A stretch of 64,000 bases of DNA from Pseudomonadota bacterium (lineage in GTDB: Bacteria > Desulfobacterota > Desulfovibrionia > Desulfovibrionales > Desulfovibrionaceae): positions 1-64,000 of the forward strand of contig JAFABC010000195.1 in NCBI GenBank assembly GCA_023426275.1. Direction: 5' to 3'. Made by a program: the position numbers and the translations under genes. This document shows, piece after piece, positions 43,076 to 50,166 of this stretch; within the stretch, counting starts at the first letter, position 1; each line of letters starts with the position of its first letter. The notes under the pieces are model-generated. The model searched no databases. It was not told the origin of the DNA and was given only the letters and a program-made list of their open reading frames with translations.

Positions 43076-43533
43076 GTTCCCCCCTTGTCTCGTTGTTGCG
43101 CGGTCATGTCGCGCACACCATCGACCCGATTACCGAGGCGGATAGTTTGCGGCAATACAACTGACCAGGCCGGTGTGCCTCGAAATCGTTCGCCTCTCTC
43201 CCACTGAATTGACAGTGCCCATATTTCGACAAAGAAGACAACTCTTTTTTGAGAACCTGTGGGGAGTACTCCTGTCATTATGACAACGAGTTGGGCCTTG
43301 TTTACCACATATAGAAAACAGACCGATAGCTGTCCAATGCGATTTTATTTTGGATTGATAATTTTTTGTTATACACGCTCCAAGCATGCCCGGCCATGCG
43401 GCTTTGGAGACCTGACCGGTCGCGAAGATGTTGTTCCGACGATATTTTGACGATGTCACGAGAGACATAACGCCAAGGCATAGAGAACAGATCGAGGGTT
43501 TCACTTCTCCCTCAAAAATGAGAGGCTCCTCAA
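43076..43533. promoter_or_regulatory. Divergent region with LysR-type promoter sequence
   Basis: An AT-rich core at 43300-43375 contains the same TGTCCAATGC...TTTTTTGTTATAC block found upstream of the complete LysR gene (9012-9056). The right part holds the LysR gene remnant. It should include promoters for the sulfatase (left) and the MFS/SpeE-like gene (right). Confidence 0.6.
43464..43505 (+). pseudogene. Remnant of a LysR regulator gene (first 14 codons)
   Basis: These 42 bases match the start of the LysR gene at 9334-9375 with nine differences, read DITPRHREQIEGF against DITPRHIEQIEAL, and then homology stops. Several differences are synonymous (GAT/GAC, ATT/ATA, AGA/AGG, GAG/GAA), as expected for a once-functional coding copy. 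The codon matching the original ATG is AGA. The remainder of the gene is gone, replaced within 30 bases by the start of the MFS/SpeE-like gene. Confidence 0.7.
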
Positions 43534-45996
43534 ATGTCCCGTTTCTTCCATGCGCGATGGGCCATCTTGGCGTTTTTTTCAGGCGTGGCGGCGCTGCTCT
43601 ACCAAACGTTGTGGATCAAGCAGTTGTCCCTGGTGGTCGGGGTGGACGTGTACGCGGTCGCCACCGGGGTCGCGGCCTTTTTTTGCGGTCTTGCCCTGGG
43701 CAACTTTTGGCTTGGCCGCCGTAGCGACCGGGTGGCCAGGCCGGCGCTGCTTTTCGCCGGATTGGAGGGAGGCATTGCCCTTCTGGGGCCGATCAGCACG
43801 CTCTGCCTTTCCCAGAGCGCTTCGCTTTTTGTCCGGTTGCAGGGGACGATAGGCGTTGCGGCCTGGGTGTTGCCGTTTCTGCTTGTCGGCGTGCCGGCGG
43901 TTTTCATGGGAGGAACCCTGCCTGCCCTGTTGCGGGCGACACAGCCCGGGGACAGTCGCCTGGGAAGGGCGTCGGGCCGTCTTTACGCCGCCAATACGGC
44001 CGGGGCCATCGGGGGTGTTCTGGCCGCCGTTTTTCTTTGCATACCCGCCTGGGGCATCCGCGGCACGAGTCTTGGCGCGGCGGCGTGCAATCTGTTCGTT
44101 GTCGCCCTGACGCTTTTTTGCATCAGACGGGGAAGCGCCGCGCCACGGCGGCGGCAACCCGCTACGGTCCCTCTTGCGCCCACGGGCCGCGTCGCCGTCG
44201 CGCTCTACGGCCTGGCCGGAGGCGTGGCGCTCGGATATGAAGTGGTCTGGTCCCAGGCCCTTGTCCAGTTTCTTTCCACCCGCGCCTATGCCTTCGCCGT
44301 CATGCTCGCCACGTACCTGCTTGGTATTGCCCTTGGCGCGGCACTGTATGGCCGGATCGCCGACCGGATCCGGGACCCGGCCCGGAGTTTCGGCCTGTTG
44401 ATCGCCGCCGCCGGAATTTGCGCCCTTTTGCTTTTTGCCTTGCTCGGCGGCTGGCTGGGGCAATGGCAGGTGATCGTGACGCAACTGGCGTACAAGGTGA
44501 CCGACAACCGGCTGGCCTTGATGTGCGCCCGTTTTGCCGCGGTATCACTGGTTTTGATCCTTCCCCCGACCCTTTTTCTGGGCGCGGCCTTTCCGGCCGC
44601 CATCCGGCTTATCGCCAGATCCGGGAGCATCGGCGCCGACTGCGGCATGGTGACCGCCTGGAACACGGCGGGCGGCGTCTTGGGGACGCTCGCCACGGGG
44701 TTCGTCCTCGTCCCCGCCCTTGGCCTCGTTCGGACGCTTTCCCTCCTGGCCCTGGCCTCGGTCATGATCGGAATCGCGGCCCTGGCCTCCCGCCGTGCGA
44801 CAGTGCGAACCTACGCCCTGGCCGGGCTGCTGCTTGCGGCCGTGCTGGTCCCGGCCTTGCTCACGCCGGCCGACAAGCTCGGCAGCCTGCTGGCCGCGGC
44901 CAGGGGCGGGCGGCTGGTTTTTTATGATGAATCCGCCGCGGGCACGGTTGCCGTCCTGGAGCAGAAAAGCGCCAGCCACACCTTCCGCCGCCTCTATATC
45001 CAGGGTGTTTCCAACTCGGGCGACACCATGCCGTCCCGGCGCTACATGTGGTTGCAAGGGTTGTTGCCGCTGCTCATCCATACCGGGACGCCCCGTTCCG
45101 CCCTGGTCATCGGCCTGGGCACCGGCATCACGGCCGGGTCCCTGCTGGCCTACCCCTTGGAGCGCCGCGAATGCGCCGAGCTGGTGCCGGCGGCCGTCAA
45201 GGCGGCGTCCCTTTTCAGCGGCAATCTGGATGCGCCTGCCGATCCACGGCTCGCCCTCCATATCGGCGATGGCCGGCAGTACCTGCTGGCGACGGATCAA
45301 CGTTTCGACCTGATCACCCTGGAGCCGCCGCCGCCTTCGGCCAGGGGCGTCGTCAATCTGTATTCCACGGATTTTTACGAACTGGCCCGGGATCGGCTGG
45401 CGCCGGACGGCCTGCTGGCCCAGTGGTGGCCCATCGCGACGCAGAACATGGAGGATTCCCAATCCATGCTGCGCAGCATCCTGGACGTGTTTCCGTATGT
45501 CACGGTTTGGACCACCGACGTCTATGAAATGATGGTCATCGGTTCCATGCGGCCCATGGTCCTGGACGCGGCGCGGATCACGGCGCGGTTCGCGCTTCCC
45601 GGTGTGCGACAGGCGCTGGCCGAGGTCGGCGTCTCCACCCCGTCCGCGCTGCTGGCCACGTACGTCATGGGCCGCGAGGAACTGGAGACATTCGTCGGCA
45701 CGGCCCGACCGGTGACGGACAACCGCCCGCGCATCGAGTACGCGTCGTGGGTCCGGCCCCATGAAATCCGCCGCGTCCTGCCCCGATTGCTGGAATTGGC
45801 CGGAGCCCTGCCGCTGCAAAACGCCAGCCAGGACCTGCGTTTTGGTATTCGGGCGCAACAGCAGGAACTCTTCGACTTTTACCGCGCGACCCTGGCGGCG
45901 GACTCGGGTGACCGCGACCTGTGGCGGCGGCTGATAACGAGGGCCGTTTCCGGGGATCCCGACAACCCGTATTATCGCTGGTTTCTCGGCGGATAA
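43534..45996 (+). CDS. Fused MFS-like / spermidine-synthase-like membrane protein
   Basis: The 820-residue protein has about 13 membrane helices in its first 470 residues (FFSGVAALLYQTLWIKQLSLVVG, GVAAFFCGLALGNFWLGR, LYAANTAGAIGGVLAA). A SAM-methyltransferase-like polyamine-synthase fold follows from about residue 480 (YDESAAGTVAVLEQ, RRLYIQGVSNSGD, ALVIGLGTGITAGSLL, HIGDGRQYL). The catalytic aspartates of true spermidine synthases (D-x-x-D in the VDxxDP motif) are replaced: the segment reads LITLEPPPPSARG, with Glu 597 and Pro 600. It is therefore unlikely to make spermidine. AGAGG lies upstream of the ATG. It is transcribed alone, divergent from the sulfatase. Confidence 0.87.
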   Translation: MSRFFHARWAILAFFSGVAALLYQTLWIKQLSLVVGVDVYAVATGVAAFFCGLALGNFWLGRRSDRVARPALLFAGLEGGIALLGPISTLCLSQSASLFVRLQGTIGVAAWVLPFLLVGVPAVFMGGTLPALLRATQPGDSRLGRASGRLYAANTAGAIGGVLAAVFLCIPAWGIRGTSLGAAACNLFVVALTLFCIRRGSAAPRRRQPATVPLAPTGRVAVALYGLAGGVALGYEVVWSQALVQFLSTRAYAFAVMLATYLLGIALGAALYGRIADRIRDPARSFGLLIAAAGICALLLFALLGGWLGQWQVIVTQLAYKVTDNRLALMCARFAAVSLVLILPPTLFLGAAFPAAIRLIARSGSIGADCGMVTAWNTAGGVLGTLATGFVLVPALGLVRTLSLLALASVMIGIAALASRRATVRTYALAGLLLAAVLVPALLTPADKLGSLLAAARGGRLVFYDESAAGTVAVLEQKSASHTFRRLYIQGVSNSGDTMPSRRYMWLQGLLPLLIHTGTPRSALVIGLGTGITAGSLLAYPLERRECAELVPAAVKAASLFSGNLDAPADPRLALHIGDGRQYLLATDQRFDLITLEPPPPSARGVVNLYSTDFYELARDRLAPDGLLAQWWPIATQNMEDSQSMLRSILDVFPYVTVWTTDVYEMMVIGSMRPMVLDAARITARFALPGVRQALAEVGVSTPSALLATYVMGREELETFVGTARPVTDNRPRIEYASWVRPHEIRRVLPRLLELAGALPLQNASQDLRFGIRAQQQELFDFYRATLAADSGDRDLWRRLITRAVSGDPDNPYYRWFLGG

Positions 45997-46235
45997 GCCC
46001 GTCGCCGCAATGGCCAGGGCGCTTCACGCCGAGGGGGCTGCGTCGCGGACGCGTCCCATGTCAGAGGTTGTCGCCGGCGCGCACTTCGCACACACTCGTT
46101 CCGTGGTCGCAGGGGCGCGTTGGCATCGAAAACGATGTCCTTTGACCAGGGAAAATAGGCCTGGGAACGTCCGAAGGATAACGCCGCTGCTGAAACGCGT
46201 TCCCAAAGGATTCGCCCCAACGAGAAGGAGCTCTT

Positions 46236-47282
46236 GTGGAACAACAGGAATTCATGAACCGTACGATGGAAGCCGCCCTCAGACTCACGATTGTTGCCGT
46301 CATCGTGGGGACTTGCTTCATGGTCATCAAGCCCTTCGCGCCGATCGTGCTTTGGGCGATCATCATCGCGGTGGCGTTGCGTCCGTTCCAGGATAAGCTC
46401 GCTATCGCCATAGGCGGCAAGAGAAAACTCGCGGCGGTCGTGCTCACTCTCGCCGGACTGGCCATCATCATTCTGCCGGCGGGACTCTTTGCCGAATCCT
46501 TGGTGGATGGAACAAAGGTCTTCATCGGCGTCATCCGCAAAAACGCGCTGGACCTTCCCTCGCCGCCGGTGTGGTTGTCTGGCGTCCCTGTCGTCGGTCA
46601 GTTCCTGGACGCGGAGTGGCAGCTGCTTTCCAAGGATCTGGTCCGGGCCTTTACGGCCTTCGCGCCCCAGATCAAGGGAGCCGCGGTCTGGATGATCTCG
46701 GCTTCCGCCGGACTTGGCTTCGAGGTGCTCAAATTCATCCTCTCAATGATCATTGCCGGTATCTTTCTGGCACATCCGGGTGGCGGGGCTGCACTTACCC
46801 ACAAGTTGGTTACAAAATTCACGGGGGATCGGAGTCACGAATACGCAGCCATGGCCATCGGGACAATCCGCAGCGTGGCCATGGGCGTGGTCGGCGTCAG
46901 CATCATCCAGGCTATCCTGGCCGGAGTCGGCATGGTGGTGGCAGGATTTCCCAATGCGGGGCTGTGGGCCTTGCTCATCTTGATCGCGGGTATCGTGCAA
47001 CTCCCGGTTTTGCTTGTCCTCCTGGCCCTGGCGGGTTACGGGTTCACCATTTTTTCCACCTCAGGAGCGGTCGTCTTCCTTGTCTGGTGCATTCTCACCG
47101 GCTTGGTCGACAACGTGCTCAGGCCCATCTTCTTTGGTCGCGGCGTGGACATCCCCATGCTGGTCATCCTGCTGGGGGCCATTGGCGGCATGATGCTGTT
47201 CGGGCTCATCGGCCTTTTTCTTGGGGCAATCATCCTTTCGCTTGGGTACAAGATCGTTATCACCTGGCTAGAGTCGTCATAA
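46236..47282 (+). CDS. AI-2E family (PerM/YdiK) membrane protein
   Basis: The 348-residue protein begins at a GTG (46236) with AAGGAG five bases upstream. It has the AI-2E family architecture: two N-terminal helices (LTIVAVIVGTCFMVIKPF and IVLWAIIIAVALRPF), a soluble segment, then a C-terminal helix cluster with the family block GVVGVSIIQAILAGVGMVVAGFP-like region, NVLRPIFFGRGVDIP and GAIGGMMLFGLIGLFLGAII. Members are proposed transporters of autoinducer-2, ions or other small solutes; function here is open. It is the last backbone gene with typical high GC. Confidence 0.9.
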   Translation: MEQQEFMNRTMEAALRLTIVAVIVGTCFMVIKPFAPIVLWAIIIAVALRPFQDKLAIAIGGKRKLAAVVLTLAGLAIIILPAGLFAESLVDGTKVFIGVIRKNALDLPSPPVWLSGVPVVGQFLDAEWQLLSKDLVRAFTAFAPQIKGAAVWMISASAGLGFEVLKFILSMIIAGIFLAHPGGGAALTHKLVTKFTGDRSHEYAAMAIGTIRSVAMGVVGVSIIQAILAGVGMVVAGFPNAGLWALLILIAGIVQLPVLLVLLALAGYGFTIFSTSGAVVFLVWCILTGLVDNVLRPIFFGRGVDIPMLVILLGAIGGMMLFGLIGLFLGAIILSLGYKIVITWLESS

Positions 47283-47658
47283 CAACAAGCAATGCCGCCC
47301 GTCCCGAAAGGAGGGCTGGCGCAAAGCCAAAGATTGCTGATGGGCAGACCTCGGGACTGCCCAAGATTTTGCCACAAGCTTATTTTGAGATGGTCCTGGT
47401 AGGTTGGACAGGTTGGCGGCCGGGGGAGAGGACGGGGCGGGTCCAGAGAGACCACTGAGGCCGGGTAGAAGGTGGCCCCTAAGCCTAACTTGGCTTGTTG
47501 CTGCGGCTTTTCCTGCATCTGGGTCCGTCTTCGACGCCGACGGCGAGCGCCACGGGGCAGCGGTTTTTACCTAGGCCAGATTTTTCAGCGGAGGCTGCAG
47601 CTGAAATGTCCGAATGTCCCAGACTACAGATCAACATGGGTGCGAGGTGACCTTCTGT
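47283..47658. other. Intergenic region with terminator-like hairpin and repeat copy
   Basis: A stem GGGCAG/CTGCCC (47342-47362) followed by AAGATTTT could end the AI-2E gene transcript. From about 47437 the sequence resembles a second stretch at 48449-48720. No gene is supported. Confidence 0.5.
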
Positions 47659-47670
47659 TCACTTGTCAAG
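47437..47670. repeat. Diverged repeat copy 1 flanking the orphan gene
   Basis: Shared words with copy 2 at 48449-48720 include TTGCTGCGGC, GGCCAGA...TTTTCAG, TCC(A/G)AATGTCC and CACTTGTC(A/C)AGGCC. The order is partly permuted and identity is low between the words. I read it as a decayed duplication on both sides of the 47659-48387 gene. Confidence 0.4.
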
Positions 47671-48387
47671 GCCAATAAACGGAAGCCTCTCGCCTTTATT
47701 ACGCCAGTAATCGAAACTCCAGAATGCCAATGCTGCTTCTTTATATTTGGTGAAATGCTTTTTTTGAGGGTAAATCTCTGCCCTTAAAAGCGCGTGTTCT
47801 CCGCCAATAACCGGTGCATCGTCCGAGTCACGGCATGGGATCAAGATGTCTGCTCGTGTTTCAGCTAACTCTTTATAGCTGACACCATGGCCATGCTTTA
47901 CCGTATTTGCAACAAGCCTTAGCTCGTTCAGATCTGAGTAAAAAGGGAGATCCTCAAAATTTGTCGAATACGCCTTAAACACTTCTACTATTTGACTCCA
48001 TTTTTGTGGAAGTTTTCTGTCTTCTATAACCCAATCGTGGAGCAACTCTTTTTTTAGATATAGCACTACTTTCTTTTCCCATAGATGATATAGGCCAACA
48101 ATGGCTACTCCAGCCATGTACCCGTTGACTTCTGCAATCTGCAAGCATTGAGAAATAACCCATTCGTGGCCAGACTCATAGAAATAATCTGCATTATCTC
48201 GCTCTGGGGCAAAGGTGTGGCAACCCATTTTCTCAAAACCCTGAATGGCTTTACCTTCTTCGTCATCCCAAGAACTTATACAAGCGAACAGCCGTTCTTC
48301 AATCCATCGACTGTACGACAGGATGTCATTCTGCATAGCGCTGCATACAAAATAGTCCATGTACAAAATTGGAGTTTGTGAGGCCAT
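47659..48387 (-). CDS. Orphan protein of unknown function
   Basis: The 242-residue protein starts at 48387, where GAGAGG lies 8 bases upstream; a GTG at 48396 is the alternative. It is soluble, mostly helical and rich in Trp, Tyr and Phe, with motifs VCSAMQNDILSYSRWIEERLF, VNGYMAGVAIVGLYHLWEKK and NELRLVANTVKHGHG. The last recalls short His-containing motifs in HEPN-like proteins, but spacing does not fit R-x4-6-H, so no family is claimed. Base composition is markedly AT-rich. Diverged repeats on both sides and a tRNA attachment site 500 bases away suggest it was acquired by transfer. Confidence 0.75.
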   Translation of the reverse strand: MASQTPILYMDYFVCSAMQNDILSYSRWIEERLFACISSWDDEEGKAIQGFEKMGCHTFAPERDNADYFYESGHEWVISQCLQIAEVNGYMAGVAIVGLYHLWEKKVVLYLKKELLHDWVIEDRKLPQKWSQIVEVFKAYSTNFEDLPFYSDLNELRLVANTVKHGHGVSYKELAETRADILIPCRDSDDAPVIGGEHALLRAEIYPQKKHFTKYKEAALAFWSFDYWRNKGERLPFIGLDK

Positions 48388-48844
48388 TGCGATCACCTCT
48401 CAAGTTAGTTGGCATTTATAGTCTTCGATTTTTTCGAGGATGCGTCCGATATGTCCACTTGTCCAGGCCAGAGTAGTGGCAGAGGTGAGACAGAGGGAGT
48501 CGACTTGAGAGGCCCTAGAGACCAAATTAACTCGGATTAGTTCCCGGCGCGATAGAACTCAACTGGCCCCGGTAAAATCCCAGCCCCTGTGCCTTCATAG
48601 GCCAGTTGCTGCGGCATATTCTCGGGCAGGGTCAGCCAAAGTCACCGCCAGCAGGAAACGGGGCCAGAAAATTTTCAGGGAATGCACCCTAAAAGTCCAA
48701 ATGTCCAAAATGGGGGGGGCGACTTCTTAAAAAAAATTCAAGCGACCGTGGAATGGTTTCTTGGTCTGACAGGTTGGCTGGCAAATGGTTCTGCCCTGGT
48801 ACATACCCGCCAAAGCCTAGTGTTGGCGCGCGTTGGCGCTTAGG
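48388..48844. other. Non-coding stretch holding repeat copy 2
   Basis: Bases 48449-48720 are the second diverged repeat copy. Several GTTGGC/TTGGCG words occur towards 48840. No gene is supported; the open frame at 48753-48956 is only the complement of the tRNA fragment. Confidence 0.5.
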
Positions 48845-48882
48845 CAAAGAAAAAGGGGTCACCGATTTCTCGGTAACCCCTT
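48845..48882 (-). terminator. Terminator of the tRNA-Ala gene
   Basis: Arms AAGGGGTCACCG and CGGTAACCCCTT (48853-48864 with 48871-48882; one mismatch) close a 6-nt loop. On the minus strand TTTTCTTT follows. It lies 11 bases past the CCA end of the tRNA fragment, as a native tRNA terminator would. Confidence 0.85.
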
Positions 48883-48893
48883 GGCATTCTTCT

Positions 48894-48940
48894 TGGTGGA
48901 GCTGGAGGGAATCGAACCCACGACCTCTTGAATGCCATGC
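48894..48940 (-). tRNA. 3' half of tRNA-Ala(GGC): island attachment site
   Basis: The minus strand reads from the anticodon loop (CATGGCATT, anticodon GGC) through AAGAGGTC, the T-arm GTGGGTTCGATTCCCTC and the acceptor strand CAGCTCC to ACCA. The D-arm, 5' acceptor strand and 5' anticodon stem are missing; homology stops after 48940. This is what an integration event into the 3' end of a tRNA gene leaves at the distal junction, so the intact gene should lie further right. A T-T mismatch in the T-stem is visible. Confidence 0.8.
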
Positions 48941-49106
48941 CGCCAGCAGAACATAACATATTGAAATTTATAATATTTTTAGAGAAAATTTCGGGGAACC
49001 ACAGAGCTTTTGTTGGCTCCAGCCAACAGTCACCATTCGGCCTGTAGCGCATCAGCCAACATACCGCCAACAGTCTGCCAAAGCGTCTGTGGCTCGCCTG
49101 CCAACG
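48929..49106. repeat. 178-bp direct repeat, copy A (overlaps tRNA anticodon region)
   Basis: It is identical in length to copy B (54454-54631) with about nine base differences. It starts inside the tRNA anticodon loop (TGAATGCCATGC). It holds five GCCAAC/GTTGGC hexamers, four of them in the same orientation, and an inverted pair GTTGGCTCCAGCCAAC. The hexamers look like arm-type integrase sites. Confidence 0.85.
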
Positions 49107-49107
49107 G

Positions 49108-49446
49108 TCATGTGGCATGACAGCCAACGCAGCTATCAAGGTGGCGGGCATAGAACACAACGCCAACACGTTCAATGTGATCGCGTAACTGGACGTGGCT
49201 CAGCTGGCTGAACACTGAGAGGTCAATACTATAGGGTAGATCAAGTTCATCAAGTTCATCGAGAATCCGGTTCTTTTGCTTCAGGGAAATTTCGTTGCCG
49301 TAAAGAGTCAAATCTATATCCGAACCCGGCTTGTATGTCCCCTTGGCGCGTGAACCATAAAGCACCGCCTTCTCAACCTCGGGGTGCTTTGCAAAAACCG
49401 AGTTGATTCTGTCTATTGTTTGCGCGCTGAGCCCGAACTGCATCAC
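49108..49446 (-). CDS. mntA: Minimal nucleotidyltransferase antitoxin (MntA-like)
   Basis: The 112-residue protein has the nucleotidyltransferase signature GSRAKGTYKPGSDIDL (GS-x10-D-x-D) near residues 31-46 and a third acidic residue in IDLSVF. In MntA/HepT pairs this enzyme adds AMP residues to the toxin's Tyr and so silences it. It overlaps the hepT stop by ATGA. Its last dozen codons (after VVFYAR) run to the very edge of the direct repeat, so the C-terminus was probably reshaped when the junction formed. Confidence 0.88.
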   Translation of the reverse strand: MMQFGLSAQTIDRINSVFAKHPEVEKAVLYGSRAKGTYKPGSDIDLTLYGNEISLKQKNRILDELDELDLPYSIDLSVFSQLSHVQLRDHIERVGVVFYARHLDSCVGCHAT

Positions 49447-49868
49447 TCATTTCCAGACTGTTCGTAGAGCATGCTGAATTTTTTTGACATATTCAGGAAA
49501 GCAGGATGATGTTCATTCAGGATTCTCTTGATGATGTCTTGGGCTGTTCCCTGATCGTAGGTGTGCGAGGAAAGATTTCTGTCCCGAATCATCGTCATCC
49601 ATGTTTCGCCATCGTCAATCAGTCCATTTTTGAATGCCGCGCGTACAGCCCCGCGTGAACCAACGATATTACTAATACCTTGGTACTCAAGATAATCCTT
49701 CAAGACATTCCAGGCGAGTTCATGCGTAAACTCGAATGACTGGATCACTCCTTGCTCTTCCAGCATCGAGAGTGACCGTTTTTGGGCCAGTTCTACGGCG
49801 TCGGAAAGTGTCTGGAGCGCCTTTACATAGTTTTCAAACCGCTGTTTCCAGCGAATATCTTCCGGCAT
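49443..49868 (-). CDS. hepT: HEPN toxin (HepT-like, HI0074 family)
   Basis: The 141-residue, four-helix HEPN protein carries the RNase motif R-x4-H-x-Y as RNLSSHTYD near residue 103, with the Tyr that MntA modifies. Other family features are FEFTHELAWNVLKDYLEYQG and SRGAVRAAFKNGLI. It was formerly called a 'nucleotidyltransferase substrate-binding protein'. It comes first in a two-gene operon with mntA, RBS AAGGG. It would act as an RNA-cleaving growth inhibitor, stabilising the island or aborting phage infection. Confidence 0.9.
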   Translation of the reverse strand: MPEDIRWKQRFENYVKALQTLSDAVELAQKRSLSMLEEQGVIQSFEFTHELAWNVLKDYLEYQGISNIVGSRGAVRAAFKNGLIDDGETWMTMIRDRNLSSHTYDQGTAQDIIKRILNEHHPAFLNMSKKFSMLYEQSGNE

Positions 49869-50166
49869 CCCTTATCTCTCTGGTCTCAATGAAAATTACG
49901 CACAGGGGTTTGACACATCGGCACATTCCACAAATGAACGGGCAGAATCGCTCTCTGAATATTCCTCGGCGACCGAGGCCACGCGACCTGAGATGGAGGA
50001 AATGGTGCCCTACACCTACCTCCCGGATATCCTGTCGATCCACCGTTTACAAGGGCCTGTGATCGAAGCGTGCAAAACCTTCCAAGGTGCCACTTCTTCA
50101 AGCGGGTTGCGAGAGTCAATGCATCCTGCTACCCCTGCCGCCAAATGCCGTGCAGGGTCAAGGCTT
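49869..50166. promoter_or_regulatory. Divergent gap between hepT and SNF2 helicase
   Basis: The 298 bases should contain both promoters. An open frame upstream of the helicase (from 49993) has no recognisable protein signature. No palindromic operator stands out. Confidence 0.4.

Noticed and set aside
47659..48387. HEPN RNase assignment from LRLVANTVKHG
   Set aside because: Seven residues separate Arg and His rather than four to six, and the rest of the helices do not match a known HEPN family.
48894..48940. tmRNA 3' end
   Set aside because: The acceptor CAGCTCCACCA also fits tmRNA, but the preceding CATGGCATT...AAGAGGTC matches the anticodon arm and variable loop of tRNA-Ala(GGC).
48753..48956. 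67-codon frame containing WRESNPRPLE
   Set aside because: This peptide is the well-known false translation of the complement of a tRNA 3' end; the DNA is the tRNA-Ala fragment.
48990..49106. CRISPR array
   Set aside because: GCCAAC repeats are only 6 bp, irregularly spaced and partly inverted; there are no spacers of constant length.
49993..50166. Extended N-terminus of the SNF2 helicase
   Set aside because: The extra 58 codons have no family similarity; bacterial SNF2 proteins begin near the ATG at 50167.
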